Assembly (NCBI GenBank): GCA_934271265.1 | Contig: CAKQRE010000003.1 | Location: forward strand, 62,001-126,000 | Direction of reading: 5' to 3' | Length of the DNA stretch: 64,000 nucleotides | From: an uncultured Clostridia bacterium | Lineage (GTDB): Bacteria; Bacillota; Clostridia; Christensenellales; Borkfalkiaceae | In this document: in pieces, positions 1 through 7,366 of the stretch | Layout of the letters: every line of letters starts with the position of its first letter | How positions within the stretch are numbered: position 1 is the first letter of the stretch | The notes under the pieces: generated by a model | The model's database searches: none | What the model was told of the DNA's origin: nothing | What the model saw: the letters and a program-made list of their open reading frames with translations, nothing else | Position numbers and translations under genes: made by a program

Positions 1-1
1 T

Positions 2-307
2 TTCAAAGAAAGGAATTGCGAGTGCGAGTTTTTTACTTCGGACGTCGAAGGAGAGCTCTGCCGCGCGATCCGCGAAAGCACCGCGGACGCGATCGTGCTG
101 AACGCGGGCGCGTACGCTCATTACAGCATCGCCCTGCGGGACGCGATCGCCGCGACGAGCGTTCCCGTGGCGGAAGTCCATATTTCCAACATTTTCGCGC
201 GGGAAGAGTTTCGGAGAACAAGCGTGATCGCCCCCGTGTGCAAAGGAATGATAACGGGTTTCGGTACGGACGTTTATAAACTTGCCGCGCTGTCCTTTTT
301 GTTATGA
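2..307 (+). CDS. aroQ: 3-dehydroquinate dehydratase, type II (3' part only)
   Basis: This is the C-terminal ~100 residues of a type II dehydroquinase, which makes 3-dehydroshikimate in the shikimate pathway; the gene begins before the window. The reading frame entering at base 2 is open and contains the family motifs LNAGAYAHYSIALRDA and EVHISNIFAREEFR followed by a serine, which hold active-site asparagine, histidine and arginine residues in known members. The stop overlaps the aroK start by four bases (ATGA), so the two enzymes of the same pathway are translationally coupled. Confidence 0.93.
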   Translation, partial: FKERNCECEFFTSDVEGELCRAIRESTADAIVLNAGAYAHYSIALRDAIAATSVPVAEVHISNIFAREEFRRTSVIAPVCKGMITGFGTDVYKLAALSFLL

Positions 308-927
308 ACATCGTTCTGATCGGCATGCCGGGCGCGGGGAAAAGCCGCGTCGGGTTCGAGATCGCGAGAAAAACGTTCAGGCGGTTTATCGACACGGACA
401 GGCTGATAAAGAAAAAATACGGAGATATCCCGACCCTTTTCCTTACCGAAGGGGAAGAGAAATTCCGCGAGTACGAGAGGGAAGCCGTACGGGAAGCCGC
501 TCTGCATAAAAGGGCGGTGATCTCCACGGGCGGCGGCGTGATCTTAAGCGAAGAAAACATGCGTCTTCTGAAAAAGGACGCGTTCGTCGTTTTTCTCGAC
601 GCGACCGTCCGGACGCTTGCCGGACGGATAGCGAGATCGGATCGTCCGATCGCCGCGCGGGGGATAGAGGGGATCGAAGAGCTCTACGAAAAAAGGAGAC
701 CGCTTTATCTGAAATATGCCGATTTCGTGACGGACGCGAACGGTTACGGCGCGGCGGAAAAAGCGGAAACGATCCTTGCCGCATGGCGGGAATATACGGG
801 TACGCCCGGGGAAATGCCGGGGTCTGGCGAAGGGGTCTCCGGGGAAAAGCCGGAGGGTAAGAAAAGACTGCGGACAAAACGCGGAAAGCGGACGAAACGA
901 ACGGACGCCGCACATAAGGAAAGATAA
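304..927 (+). CDS. aroK: Shikimate kinase with basic C-terminal tail
   Basis: Phosphorylates shikimate in aromatic amino-acid synthesis in the cytosol. A Walker A motif GMPGAGKS lies at residues 7-14, followed by the DTD shikimate/Mg site, the GGG motif of the shikimate-binding loop and a lid RP. The enzyme normally ends near residue 165-175; this protein has 207 residues, and the last ~40 are rich in Gly, Lys and Arg with no similarity I recognise. The tail could be a real extension or low-complexity drift. It follows aroQ with an ATGA overlap and ends one base before the ABC transporter start. Confidence 0.93.
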   Translation: MNIVLIGMPGAGKSRVGFEIARKTFRRFIDTDRLIKKKYGDIPTLFLTEGEEKFREYEREAVREAALHKRAVISTGGGVILSEENMRLLKKDAFVVFLDATVRTLAGRIARSDRPIAARGIEGIEELYEKRRPLYLKYADFVTDANGYGAAEKAETILAAWREYTGTPGEMPGSGEGVSGEKPEGKKRLRTKRGKRTKRTDAAHKER

Positions 928-928
928 C

Positions 929-3445
929 ATGATCGCATTGCGCCATATCGAAAAAGTATACGAAACGAAAGAAAAGAAGGTGAAAGCGCTTTCCGACGTT
1001 TCGCTTGCCTTCCGGGACAGCGAGTTCGTCTGTATTCTCGGACATTCCGGATGCGGAAAAACGACCCTTCTGAACGTGCTCGGCGGGCTTGACCGCTACA
1101 CGAGCGGAGATCTTCTGATCGACGGGCGTTCGACGAAAGAATTCAAAGACGCCGACTGGGACGGTTTCCGTTCCGAAAAAGTGGGATTCGTGTTTCAAAG
1201 CTATAATCTGATCTCTCACCAGACGGCGATCGAAAACGTGGAAACCGCGCTGACGATCGGAGGCGTGGGAGCGAAGGAAAGGAGAAAGCGGGCGATCGAC
1301 GCCCTTGTAAAAGTGGGGCTTGCCGATCATCTTCGCAAGAAACCGAAACAGCTTTCGGGCGGGGAAATGCAGAGGGTTGCGATCGCAAGGGCGATCGTGA
1401 ATAACCCGGAGATCATCCTTGCCGACGAGCCGACCGGCGCGCTCGATTCGAAAAACAGCGTGGCGGTGATGGATCTTCTGCGCACGATCTCGAAAAACAG
1501 ACTCGTGATCGTGGTGACCCATAACGACGAGCTCGCCGAGGCTTACGCCACGCGCATCATCCGCATTGCGGACGGAAAAGTCGTTTCGGACAGCAACCCA
1601 TTTGTTACGCCGGCAAAGCCTTCCGCGCCCGCGCCGAAAAAACATTCCTCTATGCCGTATTCCCTCGCGGCGAAACTCAGCCTGAAGAACCTTGCGGGGA
1701 AAAAAGTCAGAACGATCCTTACGTCCGTTGCGGCAAGCGTGGCGGTGATCGGTATTTCCCTCGTGCTTGCGTGCAGCTCGGGGCTGAATTCTTTCGTGGA
1801 TAAAGTTCAGCGGGACACCATGAGCGCGACGCCCGTTACGGTCGCGACGAAAGCTACGACGTACGAGCCTTATTTCGAATCTCTGCTCGGCTACGTAAAG
1901 CCGAAAAAATCGAATTCCTCCTCCTCGGGAAGGGGGGACGAGCCTACGCCGGACGTATCGATCAACCATACGCTGAAAAATGCGACAAAAACGACGATCA
2001 CGAATCATATCACGCAGGAGTATCTCGATTACGTGGCAAAGGCAGACGGATCTCGTGTGAGTTACGATTTGGGATATAACCTCAACATGCGCGTCTATAA
2101 GTCGTTTAACGTTTCTTTCGGCAGCAACGGAAGATCGGAAACGGTCGACGCGATGGTCGATAACGCAAGGTTGTGGCAGGCGCTTCCCGGCGATAAAAGC
2201 ATGGTTTACGAGCAATACGACGTGATCGGAAAATATCCTTCCGCCTATAACGAACTCGCGTTGGCGGTCGGGAAAAACTCCTCCATTACGGACGCCCTTT
2301 TAACTTCTTATTATCTCGATATTTATTCCTCCGCAAAAGTGGGGTATTCTTACGACGAGATCTTAAACGGCGCGCTCGGTTCCTTTTATCTGCTTACGAA
2401 CGACGAATACTATTATAAGAAAGACGAAACGAAGGAAGTTTTCTCCGAAAACACGGTCGGTATCGTGGACGACCTCGCAAACAAGATCTTCCTCAATCCG
2501 AACGATACGAAAAAAGATGAGATCCGGAAGGAGATCGAAGGGATCCTGGGCAAGGGCAATGCGGATAAGATCGATTGTTACGGCGGCAATGCCGCAGGCG
2601 GCAAACAAGGAACGGAGCTTAAGATCGTAGGGATCTTCCGTCTGAAGGAGGACGCGCAATACGGAATGTTGTCTTCCTCTCCGATCTGTTATACGCAGGA
2701 TCTGACGGATCTCGTGAAGGCTCGTTCCTACGGCGGAACGTTCGGCGGAACGACGTACGAAAGGTCTGCCATCGTGGCGGCGCAACTTGCCGACATGACG
2801 AAAAGCGTGCTCGAGGGCGGCGGAACGCTTTCGACCGAAAAGGAAAAACAGAACGCCCTTGCCGATCTCGGCTATTCCGATATCCCCACCGTGATCCGCT
2901 TTTATCCGAAAACGATCGCGGATAAGGACTATCTTCTCGATTATCTTGACGCCTATAACGAAGGAAGATCGGAGGAAGAAAGGGTAGAATACGTGGATAA
3001 CGTGGGGGTGGCGATCGAACACATCCGTTCCATCCTCGGCGGCGTGAGCGCGATCCTCATCGCTCTTACGTCCGTTTCGCTTGCGGTGTCGGCGATCATG
3101 ATCGGCATCATCACTTACGTCTCCGTGATCGAACGGACGAAAGAGATCGGGATCCTGCGTTCGGTCGGAGCGAGAAAAAAGGACGTCGCGAGGCTTTTCG
3201 TGACGGAAACGGGCATTATCGGATTCGCCGCGGGGGTTTTAGGGCTTATCTTCACGTCGATAGCCGTTCTCCCGTTAAATTCCCTGTTTTATTCGATCAC
3301 AGGGGTAAAACACTTCGTCGGAATCTCATTTCCGCAGGCGGCGGGGCTGCTGGCAGCCTCCGTGCTGCTTACGATCGTCGCCGGGCTGATTCCTTCTCTG
3401 AAGGCAGGGAAAGCCGATCCGGTGAAGGCGCTGAGGAGCGAGTGA
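929..3445 (+). CDS. MacB-like ABC transporter, fused ATPase and permease
   Basis: An 838-residue fusion of an ABC ATPase and an FtsX-type permease. The ATPase domain (about 1-225) has Walker A GHSGCGKT at 38-45, signature LSGGEMQRVAIARA and Walker B LADEPTGALD. A first membrane helix (VRTILTSVAASVAVIGISLV) leads into a ~350-residue extracytoplasmic region, and the C-terminus holds three more helices with the FtsX signature IERTKEIGILRSVGARKKDV. I chose ATG 929 because it is preceded by AAGGAA and starts just before the ATPase fold; an open frame extends further upstream inside aroK. Known relatives couple ATP hydrolysis to work across the membrane, such as lipoprotein or peptide export; the substrate here is not visible. 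The CPBP protease follows after 3 bases. Confidence 0.9.
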   Translation: MIALRHIEKVYETKEKKVKALSDVSLAFRDSEFVCILGHSGCGKTTLLNVLGGLDRYTSGDLLIDGRSTKEFKDADWDGFRSEKVGFVFQSYNLISHQTAIENVETALTIGGVGAKERRKRAIDALVKVGLADHLRKKPKQLSGGEMQRVAIARAIVNNPEIILADEPTGALDSKNSVAVMDLLRTISKNRLVIVVTHNDELAEAYATRIIRIADGKVVSDSNPFVTPAKPSAPAPKKHSSMPYSLAAKLSLKNLAGKKVRTILTSVAASVAVIGISLVLACSSGLNSFVDKVQRDTMSATPVTVATKATTYEPYFESLLGYVKPKKSNSSSSGRGDEPTPDVSINHTLKNATKTTITNHITQEYLDYVAKADGSRVSYDLGYNLNMRVYKSFNVSFGSNGRSETVDAMVDNARLWQALPGDKSMVYEQYDVIGKYPSAYNELALAVGKNSSITDALLTSYYLDIYSSAKVGYSYDEILNGALGSFYLLTNDEYYYKKDETKEVFSENTVGIVDDLANKIFLNPNDTKKDEIRKEIEGILGKGNADKIDCYGGNAAGGKQGTELKIVGIFRLKEDAQYGMLSSSPICYTQDLTDLVKARSYGGTFGGTTYERSAIVAAQLADMTKSVLEGGGTLSTEKEKQNALADLGYSDIPTVIRFYPKTIADKDYLLDYLDAYNEGRSEEERVEYVDNVGVAIEHIRSILGGVSAILIALTSVSLAVSAIMIGIITYVSVIERTKEIGILRSVGARKKDVARLFVTETGIIGFAAGVLGLIFTSIAVLPLNSLFYSITGVKHFVGISFPQAAGLLAASVLLTIVAGLIPSLKAGKADPVKALRSE

Positions 3446-3448
3446 TAT

Positions 3449-4372
3449 ATGAGAAAAAACGATCGTTTACCGACTTATATCAATGGTTATGACAAAGCGG
3501 GCGGAATGTATTTCAGCTTTCTCGCCCTTCTTCTGATCCTTGTTACCGTACTCGTTTCCGCCGTGATCGCGGGGATGACCGGGGGCGGCGACAGGATGAA
3601 CGAGCTGACGCAAACGGACGGTTATCGGATCTTTTCTTTTTTCGTGACCCCGACGGCGATCCTTCTTTTAAGTTTTTTGTTTATGAAGTTCGTCGGACCC
3701 TGCGACGTCCGCGTTTTTTGTAAAATGCCCGACAAAAGATCGTGGCTTTCCGCCGCGCTGATTTTTTTCGGCATGTTCTTCGGACTGTCTTCTCTCAATT
3801 CTCTGTTTATTTCCTTTCTCGGAAAAACGACGGGGTATCGCTATACGGAGATCGCGTTTCCCTCTCTTACGCCCGCAAATTATATATTGACCGTTCTCGG
3901 CGTGTGTCTTCTTCCGGCGATCGCGGAAGAAATCGCTTTCCGCGGTATCGTCGCAAAAGGGCTGACCTTTCTTCCGACGTGGGAAGCCTGTCTTGCGGGC
4001 GGGGTTTTGTTTTCTCTTTTCCACATGAATCCCGCGCAAACCCCTTATCAGTTGTGCGTGGGCGCGCTGTTTACCTTTCTCGCGCTGAAAAGCGGGTCTC
4101 CGGTTTCTTCCGCGGCAGTGCATTTTCTCAATAATTTTTTCATCGTAACGTTTGAGTTTTTCGCGCCCGGCGCATTGGATTTCGTTTTGCCCGTAAAAAT
4201 CGTTCTCGCCGTGTTCGGGATCGGAGCGATCGTTCTCGGCGTGTTTCTTTCCGCCCGGAGAGAAAGGGAGCGGACGGAAGGGAGCAGACTTGCGTTTTTT
4301 TGGCGGGCGTTTGTCGGGATCGCGATCTGCGTGGTGATGTGGATCGCCCAGCTCGTCGTTTCGCGGGGGTGA
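3449..4372 (+). CDS. CPBP-family intramembrane metalloprotease
   Basis: A 307-residue protein with about eight hydrophobic segments. The conserved CPBP (Abi/CAAX protease) motifs are present in order: EEIAFR (Glu160, Glu161, Arg165), FSLFH (His192) and HFLNN (His225, Asn228), which form the metal-binding active site in characterised relatives. Members cleave membrane-anchored peptides or prenylated proteins, and in Firmicutes are often linked to bacteriocin processing or self-immunity. It directly follows the ABC exporter (3-base gap) and precedes rlmH by 4 bases. A joint role with the exporter is an inference from position only. Confidence 0.88.
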   Translation: MRKNDRLPTYINGYDKAGGMYFSFLALLLILVTVLVSAVIAGMTGGGDRMNELTQTDGYRIFSFFVTPTAILLLSFLFMKFVGPCDVRVFCKMPDKRSWLSAALIFFGMFFGLSSLNSLFISFLGKTTGYRYTEIAFPSLTPANYILTVLGVCLLPAIAEEIAFRGIVAKGLTFLPTWEACLAGGVLFSLFHMNPAQTPYQLCVGALFTFLALKSGSPVSSAAVHFLNNFFIVTFEFFAPGALDFVLPVKIVLAVFGIGAIVLGVFLSARRERERTEGSRLAFFWRAFVGIAICVVMWIAQLVVSRG

Positions 4373-4376
4373 CGGT

Positions 4377-4853
4377 ATGATAAAAATCAGAATTGCCGCC
4401 GTGGGAAAAGTAAAGGAAAGTTATTTCCGCGAAGGGATCGCGGAATACGCGAAACGGCTTTCCCGTTATTGCGAATTCGAGATCGCGGAAGTAAAAGAGG
4501 AGAATTTTAACGACCGTCCGGATGACGCGTCGATCGCAAAAATTCTGAAAACGGAAGGGGAAAGACTTTCGAAAGCGGCGAAGGGGTATACGATCGCCCT
4601 TGCCGTGGAGGGCAGAAAGCTTTCTTCCGAAAAACTTGCGCGCACGATCGGGAACCTGACGGATTCCGGCGAAGGAGAGATTACTTTTCTGATCGGCGGC
4701 AGTTACGGGATCGACGAGGATCTGAAGAAACGTTGCCGGGACAGGATCTCTTTTTCGGACATGACTTTTCCGCACGCATTGATGAGATTGATCGCGTGCG
4801 AGCAGATCTACCGCGCCTTTTCTATTCTGGCGGGGTCGGAATATCACAAATAA
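4377..4853 (+). CDS. rlmH: 23S rRNA (pseudouridine1915-N3)-methyltransferase
   Basis: A 158-residue SPOUT methyltransferase of normal RlmH length, which methylates pseudouridine 1915 in helix 69 of 23S rRNA. The SAM-knot glycine segment LIGGSYGI and the C-terminal signature MTFPHALMRLIACEQIYRA are clear, and the protein ends in the family-typical YHK. It lies between the CPBP protease and tadA and is probably co-transcribed with both. The start ATG overlaps no other gene and the N-terminal MIKIRIAAVGKVKE aligns with the family from its first residue. Confidence 0.96.
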   Translation: MIKIRIAAVGKVKESYFREGIAEYAKRLSRYCEFEIAEVKEENFNDRPDDASIAKILKTEGERLSKAAKGYTIALAVEGRKLSSEKLARTIGNLTDSGEGEITFLIGGSYGIDEDLKKRCRDRISFSDMTFPHALMRLIACEQIYRAFSILAGSEYHK

Positions 4854-4896
4854 CGGCGTCGGGGTTCCGTAAAATAAGAGAAGCCGAAGGTGTTGT

Positions 4897-5403
4897 ATGA
4901 TCGACTTTAACGAAAAAATGATGCGCGCCGCATTGAAAGAGGCAAAAAAAGCCGAAGGGAAGGAAGAGATCCCGATCGGCTGCGTGATCGCGGAAAACGG
5001 AAAGATCGTCGCGCGGGCGCACAACCTCAGACAGACGAAACGGATCGCGACGGCGCACGCGGAGATCCTCGCGATCGAAAAAGCCTGCCGCAAAAAGAAG
5101 GACTGGCGGCTTCCGGACGCGGTGATGTACGTTACGTTGGAACCGTGCGCGATGTGCGCGGGGGCGATCGCCAACGCGAGGATCGGGAAGGTTTATTTCG
5201 GCGCGTACGAACCGAAAGGGGGAGGCGTTTGCAGTAAATTTTCCATTCTCGAAGAAAGCGGACTGAATCACGTGGCGAAATGGGAGGGAGGGCTTCTCGA
5301 AGAGGAGTGTTCCGCCATATTGAAGAATTTCTTCAAAGCCAGAAGAAAAAAGCCGGCGGAAAAGGAAAACGGAGAGGAAAAAACTTCCGGAACTCCCGGG
5401 TGA
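4897..5403 (+). CDS. tadA: tRNA(adenine34) deaminase
   Basis: Deaminates A34 to inosine in tRNA-Arg(ACG). The zinc deaminase motif HAE is at 54-56 and the paired cysteines PCAMC at 84 and 87; the N-terminal MMRAALKEAKKA and the IPIGCV segment are characteristic. At 168 residues it is slightly long because of a charged tail after residue ~148 (RRKKPAEKENGEEK). In many Firmicutes tadA is followed by the SRP RNA gene and dnaX; here it is followed by a strong promoter and the structured leader of prs instead. Confidence 0.95.
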   Translation: MIDFNEKMMRAALKEAKKAEGKEEIPIGCVIAENGKIVARAHNLRQTKRIATAHAEILAIEKACRKKKDWRLPDAVMYVTLEPCAMCAGAIANARIGKVYFGAYEPKGGGVCSKFSILEESGLNHVAKWEGGLLEEECSAILKNFFKARRKKPAEKENGEEKTSGTPG

Positions 5404-5477
5404 TCGGGGGTCGGATTCGTCAGTTTGCTCTTTTTTTTATACAAAATCAACAAAAAAGCAAAAGGGCGCTCATTCGC

Positions 5478-5506
5478 TTGCCAACGTCGGCAGGTTGCTA
5501 TATAAT
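5478..5506 (+). promoter_or_regulatory. Sigma-A promoter of prs
   Basis: TTGCCA at 5478-5483 and TATAAT at 5501-5506 are separated by exactly 17 bases. Transcription should begin near 5513, about 200 bases before the prs start codon, leaving an unusually long leader. Confidence 0.8.
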
Positions 5507-5512
5507 ATAAAG

Positions 5513-5714
5513 GTAGATTCGTTATTTGCCGTCGCTGATTACCGTAAGGGCTTCTTTTCTGCCCTTTATCCCGATTTTTCGCCGTAAAAATCGTCAGCGA
5601 TGATAAATGCCGAGCCTAAATATGTCTCGTCCGGGCGGTTGCGGACATAACGGAAGCCGCACGAGCATACGCGGAGAGCGTTCCCGTTCGGGGTGAAATT
5701 CTTCGGAGGAAGCA
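5513..5714 (+). promoter_or_regulatory. Long structured 5' leader of prs (candidate cis-regulatory RNA)
   Basis: The ~200-base untranslated region between the promoter and prs folds by eye into a compact three-way junction. P1 pairs 5532-5538 (TCGCTGA) with 5594-5600; P2 pairs 5546-5551 (AAGGGC) with 5561-5566; P3 pairs 5572-5579 (CGATTTTT) with 5586-5593, directly abutting P1. ATTT 5524-5527 can extend P1 with 5605-5608. A second domain includes TATGTC 5621-5626 with GACATA 5644-5649. I saw no T-box, SRP RNA, ykkC/PRPP, purine or 6S signature and no terminator, so the element stays linked to prs. The RBS CGGAGGA lies just before ATG 5715. The folding is my inspection, not a computed structure. 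Confidence 0.5.
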
Positions 5715-6665
5715 ATGATTACACACAGCACAGAAATTAAGCTTTTTGCGGGCAATTCCAACAAAAAGCTTGCGGAAGCGATCGCCAATGAACTCCACAT
5801 TCCTTTAAGCGAAGTGGAAGTCGGGCATTTCAGCGACGGTGAAACGAGCGTTCATCTCTGCGAAACCGTGAGAGGAAGAGACGTATTCATCATTCAGTCC
5901 ACCTGCGCTCCCGTGAACGAGAACCTGATGGAACTTCTCATTATGATCGATGCGGCGCGCAGAGCGTCCGCGGGCAGAATTACGGCGGTGATCCCCTATT
6001 TCGGTTATGCGAGACAGGACAGAAAAGCAAGATCGCGCGATCCCATCACGGCAAAACTCGTGGCAGATATCATTACTTCCGCCGGTGCGGACAGGGTTCT
6101 TACGATGGATCTTCACGCGGCGCAGATCCAGGGCTTTTTCGATATTCCCGTGGATAATCTGCTCGGCGGACCCATCCTTTACAAAGCGTTCAAATCCAAG
6201 GTGGACGACGATTTCATGATCGTTTCCCCCGACGTGGGTTCCGTCGCCCGTGCGAGAGCGGTTGCGACTAAACTCAATTGCCCCATGGCGATCATCGATA
6301 AGAGAAGACCGAAGGCGAATCAGCTGGAAGTCATGAACATCATCGGCGACGTGAAGGGTAAAAAGTGCCTGATGGTGGACGATATGATCGATACCGCCGG
6401 CACGATCTGCCAGGGTGCGGAGGCTCTTTACAATCACGGCGCAAGCGAAATTTACGCCTGCTGCTCTCATGCGGTTCTGAGCGGACCCGCCATCGAGAGA
6501 TTGCAGAATTCTCACATCAACGAACTCGTCGTGCTCGACAGCGTTCCGCTGACGGAAGAAAAGCAGATCCCGAAGATCAAAGTTCTTTCGGTTGCGAAAC
6601 TTTTCGCTACGGCGATCGAGAACATCTATCTGGATAAGAAGATGTCCGATATTTACGATAACTGA
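5715..6665 (+). CDS. prs: Ribose-phosphate pyrophosphokinase (PRPP synthetase)
   Basis: Makes 5-phosphoribosyl-1-pyrophosphate from ribose-5-phosphate and ATP, feeding purine, pyrimidine, His, Trp and NAD synthesis. Its 316 residues match the bacterial class I length. Visible motifs are KLFAGNSNKKLAEAIA at the N-terminus, the ATP/ribose segment YFGYARQDRKARSRDPI, the catalytic flexible-loop region (IDKRRPK) and the PRPP loop VDDMIDTAGTI. An SD GGAGGA precedes the ATG by 7 bases. It has its own promoter and leader and is followed by a terminator, so it is likely monocistronic with some readthrough into pth. Confidence 0.97.
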   Translation: MITHSTEIKLFAGNSNKKLAEAIANELHIPLSEVEVGHFSDGETSVHLCETVRGRDVFIIQSTCAPVNENLMELLIMIDAARRASAGRITAVIPYFGYARQDRKARSRDPITAKLVADIITSAGADRVLTMDLHAAQIQGFFDIPVDNLLGGPILYKAFKSKVDDDFMIVSPDVGSVARARAVATKLNCPMAIIDKRRPKANQLEVMNIIGDVKGKKCLMVDDMIDTAGTICQGAEALYNHGASEIYACCSHAVLSGPAIERLQNSHINELVVLDSVPLTEEKQIPKIKVLSVAKLFATAIENIYLDKKMSDIYDN

Positions 6666-6699
6666 TAACGAAACGGCGTCGTCGGCGGAAAACGGAACC

Positions 6700-6740
6700 G
6701 GCGGCATGTTCGGGCGGCAGAATCCATGCCGCCCGTTTTT
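6700..6740 (+). terminator. Rho-independent terminator after prs, with two alternative stems
   Basis: A perfect 9-bp stem pairs CGGGCGGCA (6711-6719) with TGCCGCCCG (6727-6735), then five T (6736-6740). The upstream GGCGGCATG (6700-6708) can pair with 6725-6733 in competition with the first arm. Confidence 0.75.
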
Positions 6741-6762
6741 GCCTTTTCGGGAGGATAAAAAC

Positions 6763-7326
6763 ATGTATCTGATAGCGGGGCTCGGAAACCCCGGGAAAGA
6801 ATATCTGAAAACCCTTCACAACATCGGCTTCATGGCGGTGGAACTGCTCGCGGAAAAATTCGGGGCGGAATTCAATAAAAAGGCTTTCAAAGGGCTGATC
6901 GCGGAAAAGAGGATCGGCGGGGAGAAAGTGTTGTTTTTAAAACCGCAGACGTATATGAACCTTTCGGGCGAGAGCATCCGCGAAACGACGGATTTTTATA
7001 AGATCCCGACGGAAAACGTGCTTGTGATCTACGACGATCTCGATCTGCCGATCGGCTCGCTCAGGATCCGCCCGTCCGGGTCTTCCGGTACGCACAACGG
7101 CATGCGTAATATCGTGAAAGAACTCGGCACGACCGATTTCCCCCGTATCCGCGTGGGTACGAAACCCGTCGCAACGAATCTTCCCGTGATCGATTACGTC
7201 CTCTCCGATATCCGCAAAGAAGACGAAGCGGCGTTTAAAACCTCGATCGGGAAAGCCGTTCTCGCGGCGGAAGGATTTATCCGGGGCGAATCGGTGGAAA
7301 AGCTGATGTGCGCTTATAACGGATAA
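6763..7326 (+). CDS. pth: Peptidyl-tRNA hydrolase
   Basis: Recycles peptidyl-tRNA released from stalled ribosomes. The 187-residue protein starts MYLIAGLGNPGKEY and carries the catalytic His19 in LHNIGF, the Asn/Asp segment (YDDLDLPIG), the GSSGTHNGMRNI loop and a conserved C-terminal half. I placed the start at ATG 6763, behind GGGAGG, because the family begins here; an open frame extends upstream to 6592 through the prs tail and terminator. mfd follows after 40 bases, the usual Firmicutes pairing. Confidence 0.95.
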   Translation: MYLIAGLGNPGKEYLKTLHNIGFMAVELLAEKFGAEFNKKAFKGLIAEKRIGGEKVLFLKPQTYMNLSGESIRETTDFYKIPTENVLVIYDDLDLPIGSLRIRPSGSSGTHNGMRNIVKELGTTDFPRIRVGTKPVATNLPVIDYVLSDIRKEDEAAFKTSIGKAVLAAEGFIRGESVEKLMCAYNG

Positions 7327-7366
7327 AAAGCCGTTTTTATTTCTGCATACGCGGAAAACGATTCCT

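Noticed and set aside
443..2215. Long minus-strand open frame across aroK and the ABC gene
   Set aside because: High-G+C codon pattern opens antisense frames throughout; composition is Arg/His/Phe-rich with no motif, while the plus strand has full families. The same holds for 8321-10870, 10993-13296, 20450-21712 and 54066-55673.
5513..5714. SRP RNA (ffs) or 6S RNA after tadA
   Set aside because: Position fits the Firmicutes SRP RNA, but the conserved GGAA-loop core with its CAG-containing bulge is missing, there is no terminator, and the sequence runs directly into the prs RBS.
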